DNA from: Plantago elongata
Taxonomy: Eukaryota; Streptophyta; Magnoliopsida; Lamiales; Plantaginaceae
Direction of reading: 5' to 3'
DNA: 40,406 bases
Assembly (NCBI GenBank): GCA_036897095.1
Contig: JAYMSP010000839.1
Location: 1 to 40,406 of the forward strand
Made by a program: the position numbers and the translations under genes. Shown here piece after piece: positions 1-9,959 of the stretch. A model generated the notes under the pieces. The model was given only the letters and a program-made list of their open reading frames with translations. It did no database searches and was not told where the DNA came from. Position 1 is the stretch's first letter. Each line of letters begins with the position of its first letter.

Positions 1-99
1 TTACAAGAGGGAAAAATCAAGGGTTTCGATTTTCTCACTTGATGCCCTGTGACTGAAATTTCTAGCCGTGGATTGTCGAAACAGAGTAGTGAAGTAGCC

Positions 100-2798
100 A
101 TGTTCTATGGTTCGGTGGCGTGGGATCCATGGCTGATAGTGGCGCAAATCGTGTGCCTTCAGTGTCTGTATTATATGGCGCTAGGTCTATTCTTATCGAT
201 TCTAGTCGGGACTAGGGTATCAAGGATGAGCCTTGCCTATTTCTTCGATTATGCTACGGTTACTGCCTCGACCGCTACTGGCTGGTGTGTTATGGCTTCC
301 ATTTTGCTCAGCTCTGTTGTTGGGTCGGTTCTAGTTTCTTCTCCTTTTTTTCCTTTTGCTTTGTTTAGCTGTTTTTTTCGAGTGATCTTGAGTATTTGTT
401 GGTTCTTTGATGTTTGAAATCTTGAATTAAGCTTTTTATACCTTAGTCACAGGTTGATCAAGTCTTGGGGAATCGAGATTATTGATGATAGTTAACCTAT
501 CTGGCTTTGTTTGTGGGTTAGGTGGTAAAAGTGTTGAGGTTTTACTAGCCTTAGTTATCTTATACGACAGTACAGGAAGATTAGTACTTCATGCTCATAG
601 TGATTAAGGTTAGATATAATCCACCTCTGGGCAGGCTGGAAAGAATCAGACAAGTGAGAGTCGGTGGAAGGGAGCTTGATGTTTGAGTGATTTAGTCAAT
701 GCAGGTATTCAGATTGTTGAGGTTTGTGCTGTTAGATGGGTTTGACAGTGCAAATAGACCAACCACCCTATGTTTGAAGTTTTGGTTCAAGGTTGAAAAA
801 TAAACTACAGTAATTATCTGCATGTAGTTTATGCAAATATGTAGTTTATATAAAAGGTATTTTCCGGAGCAAACCAACAGTACAAGTCAGAGCATTTGCA
901 TACAAAAAGCTATGTGTTGATTTGGTATAGCAATCCTCATCTAGAATGATTGTTTTTGGGTCCAAGTAGGCATGGTGTTAGATTTCCTTGCTGAAGTTGT
1001 GTATTTGTGTGTAATTACCATCCTATTGCAGGCATTGTTTGTAATCTTTGGCGATTGATATTACTGTCCATATGCTATGTTTTCATTATGCTCTTATTTT
1101 TCCACTAGAAAATTGTTATAAGATCTTAATTCTTGTTTCTTAGATATAAAAGTTTTAAGATCTGTAAACTGATTACTAAAGCCCCCTTCCCTAACATTGT
1201 TCATTTTTCTGATGTGAAACAGAGCTGGTTTTTTGCTCTTTACAGTTGAAAGGGCAAAAAAATGCCTGGACTTTTCTGCAACTCTTTACATCATTCATCT
1301 CTTCATTTGCACGGTATATGGTGGTTGGCCATCATCAATAGTATGGTGGGTTTTGAACATTACTGGTCTAGCAGTAATGGCATTGCTGGGTGAATATTTG
1401 TGCATGAAACGAGAAATGCGAGAAATTCCTATCTCAAGATATAGATCAAGTAAGCCCTTTAATCTTATGCCTGTCTCCTTAAGTGAATGTTCACCTTTAC
1501 TGGACTATGGTATGGTTATTGTTATAACTCATGTTGTTTATCCTGGACATTTGTTGTTTTTCAAAATTTAACACTAGCTATGTTGCAAAATTTGCTTACA
1601 TTGTCATTCATTAATCTCCTCTCCTCCATGCCTCCAATATTCCCTTCGCTTAATCTTTCATATGGACAATCAATATGTGTACCTTTTTCTTGCTATTGTA
1701 AAGGATAAGAGGATTTTGAAGACCGTAGAATATGGAATCATCAATTTCATTGATAATTTAAACTAAGTAATCTGAACTATCAAATCCCTGATTAGATGGC
1801 ATGTGAAAGTTTCATGTATCTCCATAAATATATGTAGACACCCTCTTCCTACATTCTCACTTTGTCACTCACTTTATGTATGCAGACACACTCAAACACA
1901 CCATGTACACTTATACATGGTATCAACCAATAAATTTGGAATAAATATATCAGCCTTCTTTCGGGTGCTGTCTTATACTGTATATGCACATCTTACAAGT
2001 ATGATGTTGTTTCATTCCAGTGTGAGTAGCCGTAGTTCTATATTACATGCCACCAGTTTACTTGTTCGCAGTATTCACACCTGCACTGGTGGGAATGAGA
2101 ATTTCAAAATATGCATGTAAAAGGCTAGGGCCAACATATTCTTTGGTTGTCCAATACTAAGTGATAGAGACAGACCACGGGGAATTAAAAGATTTTAATA
2201 AATGCTTTATTGTCTTCTTCTCAATAAACCATTTGAAATTACTATTCTACTCCCTTTGTTTCAAAATAATGAAATATAGTTCGTTTCTAATCATACGACC
2301 AGTTTTTCCATTAATTAGGATGTTAGATGGCCAGAATATCCTTATTATTGGCAGTAAGCGTAATCTATTGTTAGAAGATGGAAAGTATTTAGTTAGAAAA
2401 GAACAGCAAGGAATATTCGAGGTATCAACAAAATGACAAATCTTTTGAAACACGATTATGGATGGAAGCAGACTTATATTTTTGGAACCAAGGGAGTAAT
2501 TGATATAATTGAAATTTGCTGTTAAAGGGAACAGCTAATATAGACTAGCATGAATATCCCTGGAGAAATTATTTCTCTGAGTAGAGCATCCATTGATTCT
2601 ATATGGGGTTAAATTCATACTCTGTGGTATGCCATGTCAAAGTGTCGTTTTATTTCTGTACAACTGATCTGTAAGCAATCAAAATAGTACTCACCCATAA
2701 TATAAACAACTAAATTGTTCTTGCTTTCCTGGTCTGCCTTTGTTATCTGGTGTGAATGTGTGATAATAAAAATTATCTCAATTGGTGCAGATGTCTGA
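100..2798 (+). CDS. SYS1: SYS1-like Golgi trafficking membrane protein, 3 exons
   Basis: Coding exons are 100..323, 1223..1449 and 2791..2798, giving 152 residues. The family is a small polytopic Golgi membrane protein that recruits an ARF-related GTPase for Golgi/TGN traffic. Seen: the protein starts MFYGSVAWDPWLIVAQI, contains YFFDYATVTASTATGWCV, then VERAKKCLDFSATLYIIHLF and MALLGEYLC, and ends RYRSNV. About four hydrophobic spans are visible. Joining GG at 322-323 to A at 1223 makes a glycine codon. The last exon adds only two bases, one codon and the TGA, and restores the family-type C-terminus. An in-frame upstream GTG at 49 is not used, because family proteins begin at MFYG. Intron 1 is 899 nt and intron 2 is 1341 nt with a MITE inside. 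Positions 1-99 are partial 5' UTR. The length equals the family's usual length, so the gene looks intact. Confidence 0.93.
324..1222 (+). other. SYS1 intron 1
   Basis: GT-AG intron with donor GTCGGT and acceptor AACAG. It is AT-rich. I see no conserved ORF or recognisable repeat in it; the short minus-strand frame near 700-870 has no coding character. Confidence 0.8.
2250..2496. mobile_element. Stowaway-like MITE in SYS1 intron 2
   Basis: The 247-bp element starts CTCCCTTTGTTTCA and ends TTTTTGGAACCAAGGGAG, an imperfect terminal inverted repeat. It is flanked by TA on both sides (2248-2249 and 2497-2498), the target duplication typical of Tc1/mariner-type Stowaway MITEs. It carries no transposase, and the short ORFs across it are chance frames. 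Confidence 0.75.
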
Positions 2799-3597
2799 TT
2801 ACTGAAAACATGAACCTTCTCATTTGGAGGTGCTGCTGGTCATTGAGACAACTGAAGTTGATAATATGAACAGTAAAATACTGAAACCTGCTGTGTGATG
2901 AGTGAAGACATTATACATTTGATCGGATATTCATGCCTTAATTTTATCGACTGACATCAATCCTTGGAAGTCTGGGGAGCTGTTGAGTGAGTGCATATCA
3001 TATAGTGGATTAATGCATTTGACTTGGGATCACAGTTTGTAATAGACCCAAAAGTGTAGATTAATGGATTCAAGACACAATGATGTTTTTTCCTTTATAC
3101 AGAAATGGTTTCTAAATGCTCATGTTTCACTGTTGCTTCTAATACTTACTGGAGAGTTTGTTTGCAAATGATTCTGATTATTGTGACTTGATATAATTTG
3201 ATGGGTGCTTCATGTTTACAAACAAGTTTTTGCATAACAGAGCTCAATCAAAAGCAAGAGCGTATACCTCTTTCAATTATGATATAAACTTATGTACTGT
3301 ACTTTGTATCTGAGTAAGTTGAATTGTATTCAGATGCCCTAATGCCATTGAGGCACAATATAAAAAGCATGCAATAAGTTTTACAGCATGAATGATTCAA
3401 CTGAAATCAATGAGTTTCCTAGTAAGTTCCATTGGGGCATATATTAGGAGAAATCACTAGCACAAGATTTAATTTGATTTGATTTGATTCTGATGATGAC
3501 CAATCAATTTGAATGAGATTAAATAGAAACATTAGAGAAATAAAAAGTGATGATGTTGGTTTGCTTTCTCCCATAAGCATCCTCTATATATAGAATA
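2799..3597. other. SYS1 3' flank and AT-rich spacer
   Basis: This follows the SYS1 stop and probably holds its 3' UTR. I see no ORF with coding character. A short TTTGATTTGATTTGAT reiteration lies near 3475. Nothing else is recognisable. Confidence 0.6.
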
Positions 3598-3796
3598 CTC
3601 CCTAGTGCCTTCCCCCCCTACTATCTCAATTTTTAACCATTTCACAGAAATATCTAACATCCTACACAAATTAACCTTAGCATATAAGTTACATTTTTGT
3701 CACTACTAAAAGTATATATTTTTATATTAATTATTTTATTTTTTTACGTAAATTAACACGCTAACATGATGTATGAAAGTTATTGGGATGGAGGAG
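3598..3796. mobile_element. Degenerate Stowaway-like MITE upstream of the hydrolase pseudogene
   Basis: It begins CTCCCTAGTGCC after TA (3596-3597) and ends GGGATGGAGGAG before TA (3797-3798). The ends are imperfectly complementary and the interior is AT-rich with no ORF. Size and ends fit a decayed Stowaway copy, but the terminal match is weak. Confidence 0.45.
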
Positions 3797-3916
3797 TAGA
3801 AAAATACAAGTTGAACTTATCAAGGGTGAAAACTGAAAACAATAAGCAGCCTTTGAACATTTACTTTGAACTTGATTCTTCCTTCTCTTTGCTGGGGAAT
3901 ATCCATTGAAAGTTTC

Positions 3917-3927
3917 TCTATATATAA
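3917..3927 (+). promoter_or_regulatory. Probable TATA box of the hydrolase pseudogene
   Basis: The string CTATATATAAACAACC lies about 85 bp before the ATG at 4008. A plausible leader rich in AAC and CAGCAG follows. The promoter layout therefore looks intact although the gene is broken. Confidence 0.5.
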
Positions 3928-4007
3928 ACAACCAAATTACTTCCTTAGAAGATCAAACTTGGAACATAACAAGAATAAACTTGAAAACAGCAGCAGCTAA
4001 TTGAAAG

Positions 4008-5362
4008 ATGGTAGGTCCGCAATGCTGTGAGAATCCACCGATTTAGGATCCTACTTCTGGAGCAGGACATGTTGTAGACCTTGCAGGCCTTAAAACATAC
4101 ATCACAGGCAACCAAGATTCCGAGCTTGCTCTCATTTTTGCAGCTGAAGTTTTTGGTAAACGATACTAATGCATATATGTTCTCTTCTTAGGATACTTAA
4201 TTTGATTCAGGCGATTTTTTTTGCAGGATACGAATCTCCCAAGTTTAGGTACGACTATACACTTCGTTATGATTGATTCTTGAATTTATTTTCTCCGAGT
4301 TGATTGATTGATTTACTACACTCATAGTGTAGGAAGCTTGCTAACAAATTCGCAGCTTCAGGGTTCTTTGTTGTAGCTCCAGATTTCTTCTATGGTGATC
4401 CAATGCCAACTAATTTCATGGATCCTGGGTTCAATGTTGAATCATGGCTGAAACTGCATACTCCGGTCCGGCTTCTATATATCCATTCCACTTATTCTAC
4501 TTTCTACTTGCTATATAACTATGCCGTTAACATTCTGTTTAAGTACTTTAGAACATAAGGCTCATTTTTACTACAATATCCAATGATGTACATGTAACTT
4601 ATGCTAGTCTAAAAATGAATTTAATTAGGACAAAGGATGTGAGGATGCTACGAGAGTGGTTGCTGCGTTAAAAAGCAAAGGAGTGTCCCAAATCGGGGCA
4701 GCAGGTTTTTGCTGGGGAGGTATTCTACTTGATTTATCTTCTTGTTTCGTATCCTCTCACAATGAGTAACAGAAACTGTAACGGACTGTTTGTCTAACTA
4801 TACATAATGACACTCAAAAGTGAAGTATTCTCAGTTCTCTGCGATACAGTACACCAGTCTACCTTGAACAGAACTTTCTCTAATTTGTACCCCACCTTGT
4901 AGGAGAACTGGTAGTGAGATTGGCCAAATACGACGGCATACAGGCTGCGGTTCTGTTGCATCCAGGTCCACTGACAGTTGAAGTCATCAATGGTGATGTC
5001 CTATCCTTCAATTCTTACTGCATGCTCATCTCATTACATTTCTGAAGTTCTTTCATGTAAATTTTAGAGGTAAAAGCCCCCATTGCGATTTTAGGAGCAG
5101 AACGACACCTTTTCACCAGCTGAACATGTGAAAGAACTCGGAGATATCTAAAGACACTTTGTTTTTCATCAAGTAATGCGAGTACTCTCTAATTAGAGCC
5201 TAATGTATTCACAAATCGCAGATTGATAGCTTAGTGAAGATATGTCCTGGTGCTGAGCATGGATGGACTATACGGTACAATGAAGAGGATGAATCCGCAG
5301 TTAAAAGTGCTGAGGAGTCTCATTTGGACATGATGAACTGGTTTACAAAATACATCAAGTGA
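4008..5362 (+). pseudogene. Dienelactone hydrolase-family (endo-1,3;1,4-beta-glucanase-like) pseudogene
   Basis: Seven exon blocks are readable: 4008..4155, 4227..4248, 4333..4465, 4629..4719, 4903..4992, 5068..5172 and 5222..5362, all with GT-AG borders and compatible phases. The product resembles plant carboxymethylenebutenolidase homologues, which are alpha/beta hydrolases. Seen: CCENPPI near the start, GLKTYITG, FFVVAPDFFYGDP, the nucleophile motif GFCWGG (Cys in place of Ser, normal for this family), AAVLLHP, and GAEHGWTIRYNEED carrying the catalytic His. Three lesions break it: TAG at codon 13 (4044-4046), loss of two bases near 5100 inside a conserved block, and TAA at 5149-5151 in the restored frame. 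No suitable downstream ATG bypasses the first stop and still gives a full fold. Splice sites, the His motif and the final stop are preserved, which suggests recent inactivation, or assembly error at these points. Confidence 0.85.
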
Positions 5363-5679
5363 GGACGAGTGAAACAAATTATGTTTGGCTAAATTCCCTG
5401 TTTTGTTACACATTTAAATTGGTTCTGTTTTAGTAGCCAGTTACTTTATGAATAATCGAATAAATGATGATAAAGCACATTAACGCTTATAACAAAGAAA
5501 CAAGCTTCACTGCTTACTTTTAACTTCAATTTATCTTCAATAGAAAAGTGAAACAAACTTCATAACAATCCAACTCCTTGCAAAATAAAAAGAAGAAGAA
5601 AAATAAAGACGACGACAAACAATGAGAATGCAATTGATCATCGAGCTGGTAGCTAGCTAGAGCATGACAATGATATGAA
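5363..5679. other. Convergent intergenic spacer
   Basis: This 317-bp gap lies between two 3' ends facing each other. It is A-rich, with a short GAAGAAGAAAAATAAAGACGA purine tract near 5590, and probably holds both 3' UTRs. No gene is seen. Confidence 0.6.
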
Positions 5680-6588
5680 TTAGCTACAAGAACGCTTGAG
5701 GTAGCCGAACACTTGAAGTGTAGCATAGGACAAGTCTGTAACATCTGCATCACATTCGTTGGTAAACATAGCGAACGCGAGGCAGCATCCAGCCTTATCA
5801 GTCATGAACCCATTGCTAATCTCTCCAGGATAATAACTCTCTTCTTTGGGTGTCCCATTCCCACTTGCCACTGGAGCCTGAGGATTGCATGAGTCGTACA
5901 TCACTGATGTTACCAAGCACGTTGATGGCCTACTACCCTTTGTGTCTGCAGGTGGAGATGGTGTGTCCTCTGGTGGTGGTTGCTCGACTGGTGATTCTGG
6001 TGGTGGCATTTCAGGTGCAAGAGGTGGCAGTTCAGAGTCAGAAGGTGGCTCTACTGGTGTGTCTTCTGGTGGTGGTTGCTCGACTGGTGGAGGTTGCTCG
6101 ACTGGTGGAGGCTGTTCAACTGGTGTAGGCTGCTGGACCGGTGTTGGTTGAACGGGAGTTCTAGGTTTAGGTGGATCCCCATAACCATGGATGACGCAAT
6201 CCTGCTGAAGAAGGGCGATTTGTTGTGACTGCCAGGGCCATAAACCATTCACGTTGCTATGCAGGCAGTCGCTGGTAATGGCACGAGCTTCACGACAGCA
6301 TTTGTTCTTGGTGTGATCGCCGATCAAGGCCCAAAATTCTAGTCTGGTGCAATCTCTCAACAGGCGAGAGACCGCTTTACAATTACCACCGTGTCGGGTG
6401 CCAGAACCAGCACCAGTGCCAGCACGAGAACCGAAGCAGTGTGGAGGATGCGGGATCCACGGGTTGATACATTCGGGTGGGATATTATGTGTGTGTCTCC
6501 TTTTGCTTTCTAATGGTTCATTACCAGCGCAAACAGTGATGAGCATGAGGAAGAATGCAAGTGGAAGGAACAATCTTTGAGTAGCCAT
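5680..6588 (-). CDS. Secreted two-domain prolamin-like cysteine protein with Pro-rich linker
   Basis: A single exon encodes 302 residues. The start at 6588 was chosen because it opens a clear signal peptide (MATQRLFLPLAFFLMLITVC, cleavage near residue 21) and a TATA box lies about 70 bp upstream; a longer in-frame start at 6693 would cross that TATA box. Two cysteine modules share one spacing. The first has Cys70-x9-Cys80, CysCys97-98, x9, Cys108, x22, Cys131. The second has Cys224-x9-Cys234, CysCys268-269, x9, Cys279, x21, Cys301. Extra Cys40 and Cys51 precede the first. Residues 139-215 form a linker of PPPVEQ and PPPEDTP repeats, plausibly cell-wall associated. The C-C-CC-C-C order resembles the plant prolamin-like (ECA1/egg-cell-secreted) superfamily, which is an inference. 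I do not recognise a named gene. A lipid-transfer-like role is also possible. Confidence 0.7.
   Translation of the reverse strand: MATQRLFLPLAFFLMLITVCAGNEPLESKRRHTHNIPPECINPWIPHPPHCFGSRAGTGAGSGTRHGGNCKAVSRLLRDCTRLEFWALIGDHTKNKCCREARAITSDCLHSNVNGLWPWQSQQIALLQQDCVIHGYGDPPKPRTPVQPTPVQQPTPVEQPPPVEQPPPVEQPPPEDTPVEPPSDSELPPLAPEMPPPESPVEQPPPEDTPSPPADTKGSRPSTCLVTSVMYDSCNPQAPVASGNGTPKEESYYPGEISNGFMTDKAGCCLAFAMFTNECDADVTDLSYATLQVFGYLKRSCS
6060..6150 (-). repeat. 18-bp coding minisatellite (Pro-rich linker)
   Basis: On the plus strand the unit resembles GGTTGCTCGACTGGTGGA and recurs several times with drift, encoding PPPVEQ-type hexapeptides on the minus strand. A related block recurs near 5960-6000. 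Such tracts commonly expand and contract, so linker length may vary between alleles. Confidence 0.7.
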
Positions 6589-6654
6589 TGTTATGGAACT
6601 AGTGAACTCTTGATTGTTGGTTGTGTAAGATGGGAATAGAATGAAGAGACAGGA

Positions 6655-6665
6655 TGTATTTATAG
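6655..6665 (-). promoter_or_regulatory. TATA box of the prolamin-like gene
   Basis: The minus strand reads CACTATAAATACATC about 70 bp upstream of the ATG at 6588, a good plant TATA context and spacing. Confidence 0.6.
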
Positions 6666-6669
6666 TGAT

Positions 6670-7140
6670 TCCGGTATAGTACCAAAGAACCATTTCAAAC
6701 TGCTTTTTTGCTAAACAAGACTAGTAGTTGATGCAGTTGTTTTTGTTTCTTCTTGTAATCTAAATCAAGATTGGTGAGGAATTGTAGGATACTGCAATTA
6801 ATAACAGTACTAGATATAGAATACAAAGATCACACATGACACATGTGGTGCTACCTCTATACATTTACTTTCGTCTCCTATAAAATAAGCTCTAAATATT
6901 TGGATTATTAAGCATCTGTTTCTAGATTATAATAAATGGTACCTTTCCGTCTAACTCTAACATTTTACTTGTAAATATAAGAATTTTTCATATTCAAGGA
7001 AAGTAATTTTTAATAATGTTTGAAATTATATACATCAATTAAATTGACGAATAAAATGTTGCATTGCTCGTTAAAAGGATAAAAAGCATTGTAAATATAA
7101 TTACCTTGTCCTTGTACCTGGGAGATATATAAATCATATA
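6670..7140. other. Promoter-side spacer
   Basis: AT-rich flank upstream of the minus-strand cysteine-protein gene, running into the foldback element. No ORF with coding character and no recognised repeat is seen. Confidence 0.5.
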
Positions 7141-7519
7141 TTCTCTCCGTTTCAGCAAACATCATACTTTTATCATTTTTAACCGTCCCACCAAATTTCA
7201 TAAATTACTTAAAATGGAAACTACTCCACGGTCAATAAATAATAAAAAAAATCTTACAACTCCCACCATATTACACCTTTACCACTACAATTAATTCAAA
7301 CAAAGCACACTTAAGTTAATTACAACAATTAACTTCAACAAACATGTGACCTAGGTATATAAAAAAAAAATTCTAGTTTTACATTATACACAACGCCTCT
7401 CTCATCTTCTCCACATATCTACAAGATCTTCATCCCTCTTTTCTCTCACCGTATACTCCATTAGATTTATTGATCATCGCGTTACATCTGCCGCCTCTGC
7501 AGATGCTTCTTCTTCACAG

Positions 7520-7521
<2 letters not shown>

Positions 7522-7571
<50 letters not shown>
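7522..7571 (+). repeat. (CT)n microsatellite in the left foldback arm
   Basis: About 25 uninterrupted CT units. It is mirrored by a GA tract in the right arm. Confidence 0.95.
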
Positions 7572-7572
<1 letters not shown>

Positions 7573-8598
7573 CGAATCAATCTTCTATTGTAATCCATGA
7601 TGCTCGGTTCAAGAGGATCTAGTGTTGTTTGTAACTACTTTGCTTCTCTTTAAATGGAATAATTTTGTCTTGTTCTTTAGAATTTTTCACAAAATCTGCT
7701 TTTGTTTGAATCTTGAGTTTTATTGTTTGTTTTGTTGAATTGGTCACTAGATCCATGTATCTCTGCACTTAGATATGTTTTTTTCTTTGTTTTGGTTGAA
7801 TTCATTTTGCAGTAACTTGCCTCCACATTTTCTTATCATTTTGCAGTAACTTTGAGCTATGGGGAAACTGGGTTGTTGAGGGAATATGGAAGGCCGGGCT
7901 CTCCAATTCTTACTTGGGATTGGAGGAAGTGATATTGTAATTTGGATTGTAGTAATATTGTAATTTGGATTAGAATTTGTATCTAATTTTTATAAAATTA
8001 ATATTGTAATTTTTGATAGAAATTGTTGTTGCAGTTTGCTGCTTAATGGAATGTAATTTTATTGTTAAGCAGATTACCAGATCAAATCCTAGCTAACAAT
8101 AAAATTACATTCCATTAAGCAGCAAACTGCAACATCAATTTTTATCAAAATTTCTATCAAAATTACAATATCAGTTTTATAAAAATTAGATATAAATTCT
8201 AATTCAAATTACAATATCACTGCCATCCAAATTACAATATCACCTCCTCCGATCCCAAGTAAGAATTGGAGAGCCCGGCCTTCCATATTCCCTCCGCAAC
8301 CCAGCTTCCCCATAGCTCAATGTTACTGCAAAATGATAAGAAAATGTGGAGGCTAAGTTACTGCAAAATGAATTTAAAAAAAACAAAGAAAACAACATAT
8401 CTAAGTGCAGAGATACATAGGTCTAGTGACCGATTCAATCAAACAAACATTAAAACTCAAGAATCAAACGAAAGCAAATTCCATGAAAAATTCTAAAGAA
8501 TGAGAAGAAATTATTCCCTTTAAAGAGAAGCAAAGTAGTTACCAACAACACTAGATCCTCTTGAATCGAGCATCATGGATTACAGTAGAAGATCGATT

Positions 8599-8599
<1 letters not shown>

Positions 8600-8644
<45 letters not shown>
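8600..8644 (+). repeat. (GA)n microsatellite in the right foldback arm
   Basis: About 22 GA units at the position complementary to the CT tract of the left arm. The two tracts differ slightly in length. Confidence 0.95.
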
Positions 8645-8646
<2 letters not shown>

Positions 8647-9351
8647 TGGAGCTAAGAAGAATAAGTATTTGTAGCGGCGGCAGATGTAATGCGATGATCA
8701 ATAAATCTAACAGAGTATACGGTGAGAGAAAAGAGGGATGAAAATGAACCCAGTGATGAAGATCTTGTAGATCTGTGGAGAAGATGAGAGAGGCGTGATG
8801 TATGATGTAAATTTTTTGTTTGTATATATACTTAGGTCACATGTTTGTTAAAGTTAATTGTTGGAATTAACTTAAGTGTGTTTTGTTTGAATTAAATGTA
8901 GTGGTAAAGGTGTAATATGGTGGAAGTTGTATGATTTCTTTTATTATTTATTGGATGTGAGGTTGTTTCTATTTTAAGTAATGTATGGAATTTGATGGAA
9001 CGGTTAAAAATGATAAATGTATGAAGTTTGTTGGGACGGATATAATATTATTCTTAGGCTTTAAATCTTCAAATACACAATAATGTTATGAGAAAGTTGT
9101 TGTATGATTGATATCTAAATAAAATCTATTAACCAATTTTATAGAGTTTCTAATCAATTTTTTATTATGACAACAAAATTTTCATATAGATTAATAAAAA
9201 TATTCTCCTTCAATATACTTAACCTATTCTCCTATATGAAATCTTAGTCTGACAGTGGTTGCGTCATAAGATATATTAGCTGATTTATCCAAGATGATAC
9301 AGGTTTTATTCGATTGGCAATTAATAATGGATTAATAATACCATAGAATCA

Positions 9352-9470
9352 AGGGACTGATTTGGTATAGAATTTGAGTGATCTTTTTAATTAATTAAAT
9401 TTTTTGTGTATAAAATATTCAATTTAAATGGGAAGATAGCCGATTCAGCGATATAACAAACAGGACCTTA
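9352..9470. mobile_element. Small hAT-like MITE or fragment
   Basis: It starts GGGACTGATTTGGTATAG and ends CGATATAACAAACAGGACC. Inverted, the end reads GGTCCTGTTTGTTATATCG, an imperfect terminal repeat of the kind seen in short hAT-type elements. The TTTGGTATAGAATTTGA core recurs near 27450 and 36110 in the other orientation. No coding capacity. Confidence 0.45.
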
Positions 9471-9959
9471 GTTATCTCTACACAATTGAACCTTAATCAT
9501 GATGTTATTTCAACGTATTCCAGGTTCCTCATAGATAGCATATCATGTTTGGTTAATTAGCAATGGCTGAACTCAGAAAAGTTCCATCAACAAACATGAG
9601 GAACTATGTACGTATCTAGGTAGGAAAGGAGGACAACACATGGACAAATTTCAGGTTCCATCAATAGCGCAAAATTTGATTACAGGAACGATCTATGAAC
9701 AACTTGGGACAACACAAACGCAGCCATGAGCCCAAGTGATGCACCGATACAAGTTGGATAGATAGTCATTAAGCTCCTTCATCATACAACTTTCTAAGAC
9801 ATAGTATTGCCTACCTATAAATAATCAAGTTTCTGGCGAAACAAACTAGTCACAATTTTCAGAATTAGCCGAGAAGTCCAAACTTTCATGTTTGCTTATG
9901 AATGAGCGCATAAATGGACAGGCTAGATATATTTGTAACAATTACCACAGGGGGGGTTA
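9471..9959. other. 3' flank of HSP gene A
   Basis: This probably holds the 3' UTR of the minus-strand heat-shock gene. No ORF or repeat is recognised. Confidence 0.5.

Larger units (their letters stand above)
7141..9046. mobile_element. Large foldback (long inverted repeat) element, about 1.9 kb
   Basis: The left arm (about 7141..8070) and right arm (about 8092..9046) are reverse complements over almost their full length, with a loop of about 20 bp. Sample matches: GGAATATGGAAGGCCGGGC at 7881 against its complement at 8273; a (CT)n tract at 7522-7571 against (GA)n at 8600-8644; and GTAATTTTATTGTTA beside the loop. The outer ends read TCTCTCCGTTTCAGCAAAC and, inverted, TATCCGTCCCAACAAAC, resembling Stowaway-type MITE ends. 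Each arm carries a TATA-like string next to CACATGTGACCTAGG-type sequence (near 7345 and 8830), pointing toward the centre. No transposase ORF is seen. It could be a giant MITE or an inverted duplication flanked by MITE ends. Confidence 0.8.

Noticed and set aside
49-99. Upstream GTG-initiated extension of SYS1
   Set aside because: The frame is open, but the family begins at MFYG and GTG starts are not expected in a plant nuclear gene. The ATG at 100 gives the family length.
5850-6151. Plus-strand ORFs with Gly/Cys-rich repeats
   Set aside because: They are the antisense shadow of the proline-rich linker of the minus-strand gene.
6589-6693. Longer N-terminus of the two-headed cysteine protein
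   Set aside because: It would start upstream of the TATA box, and the signal peptide begins cleanly at 6588.
8266-8496. ORF in the right foldback arm
   Set aside because: It is Lys-rich with no motif, and the same DNA in the left arm does not keep a matching frame.
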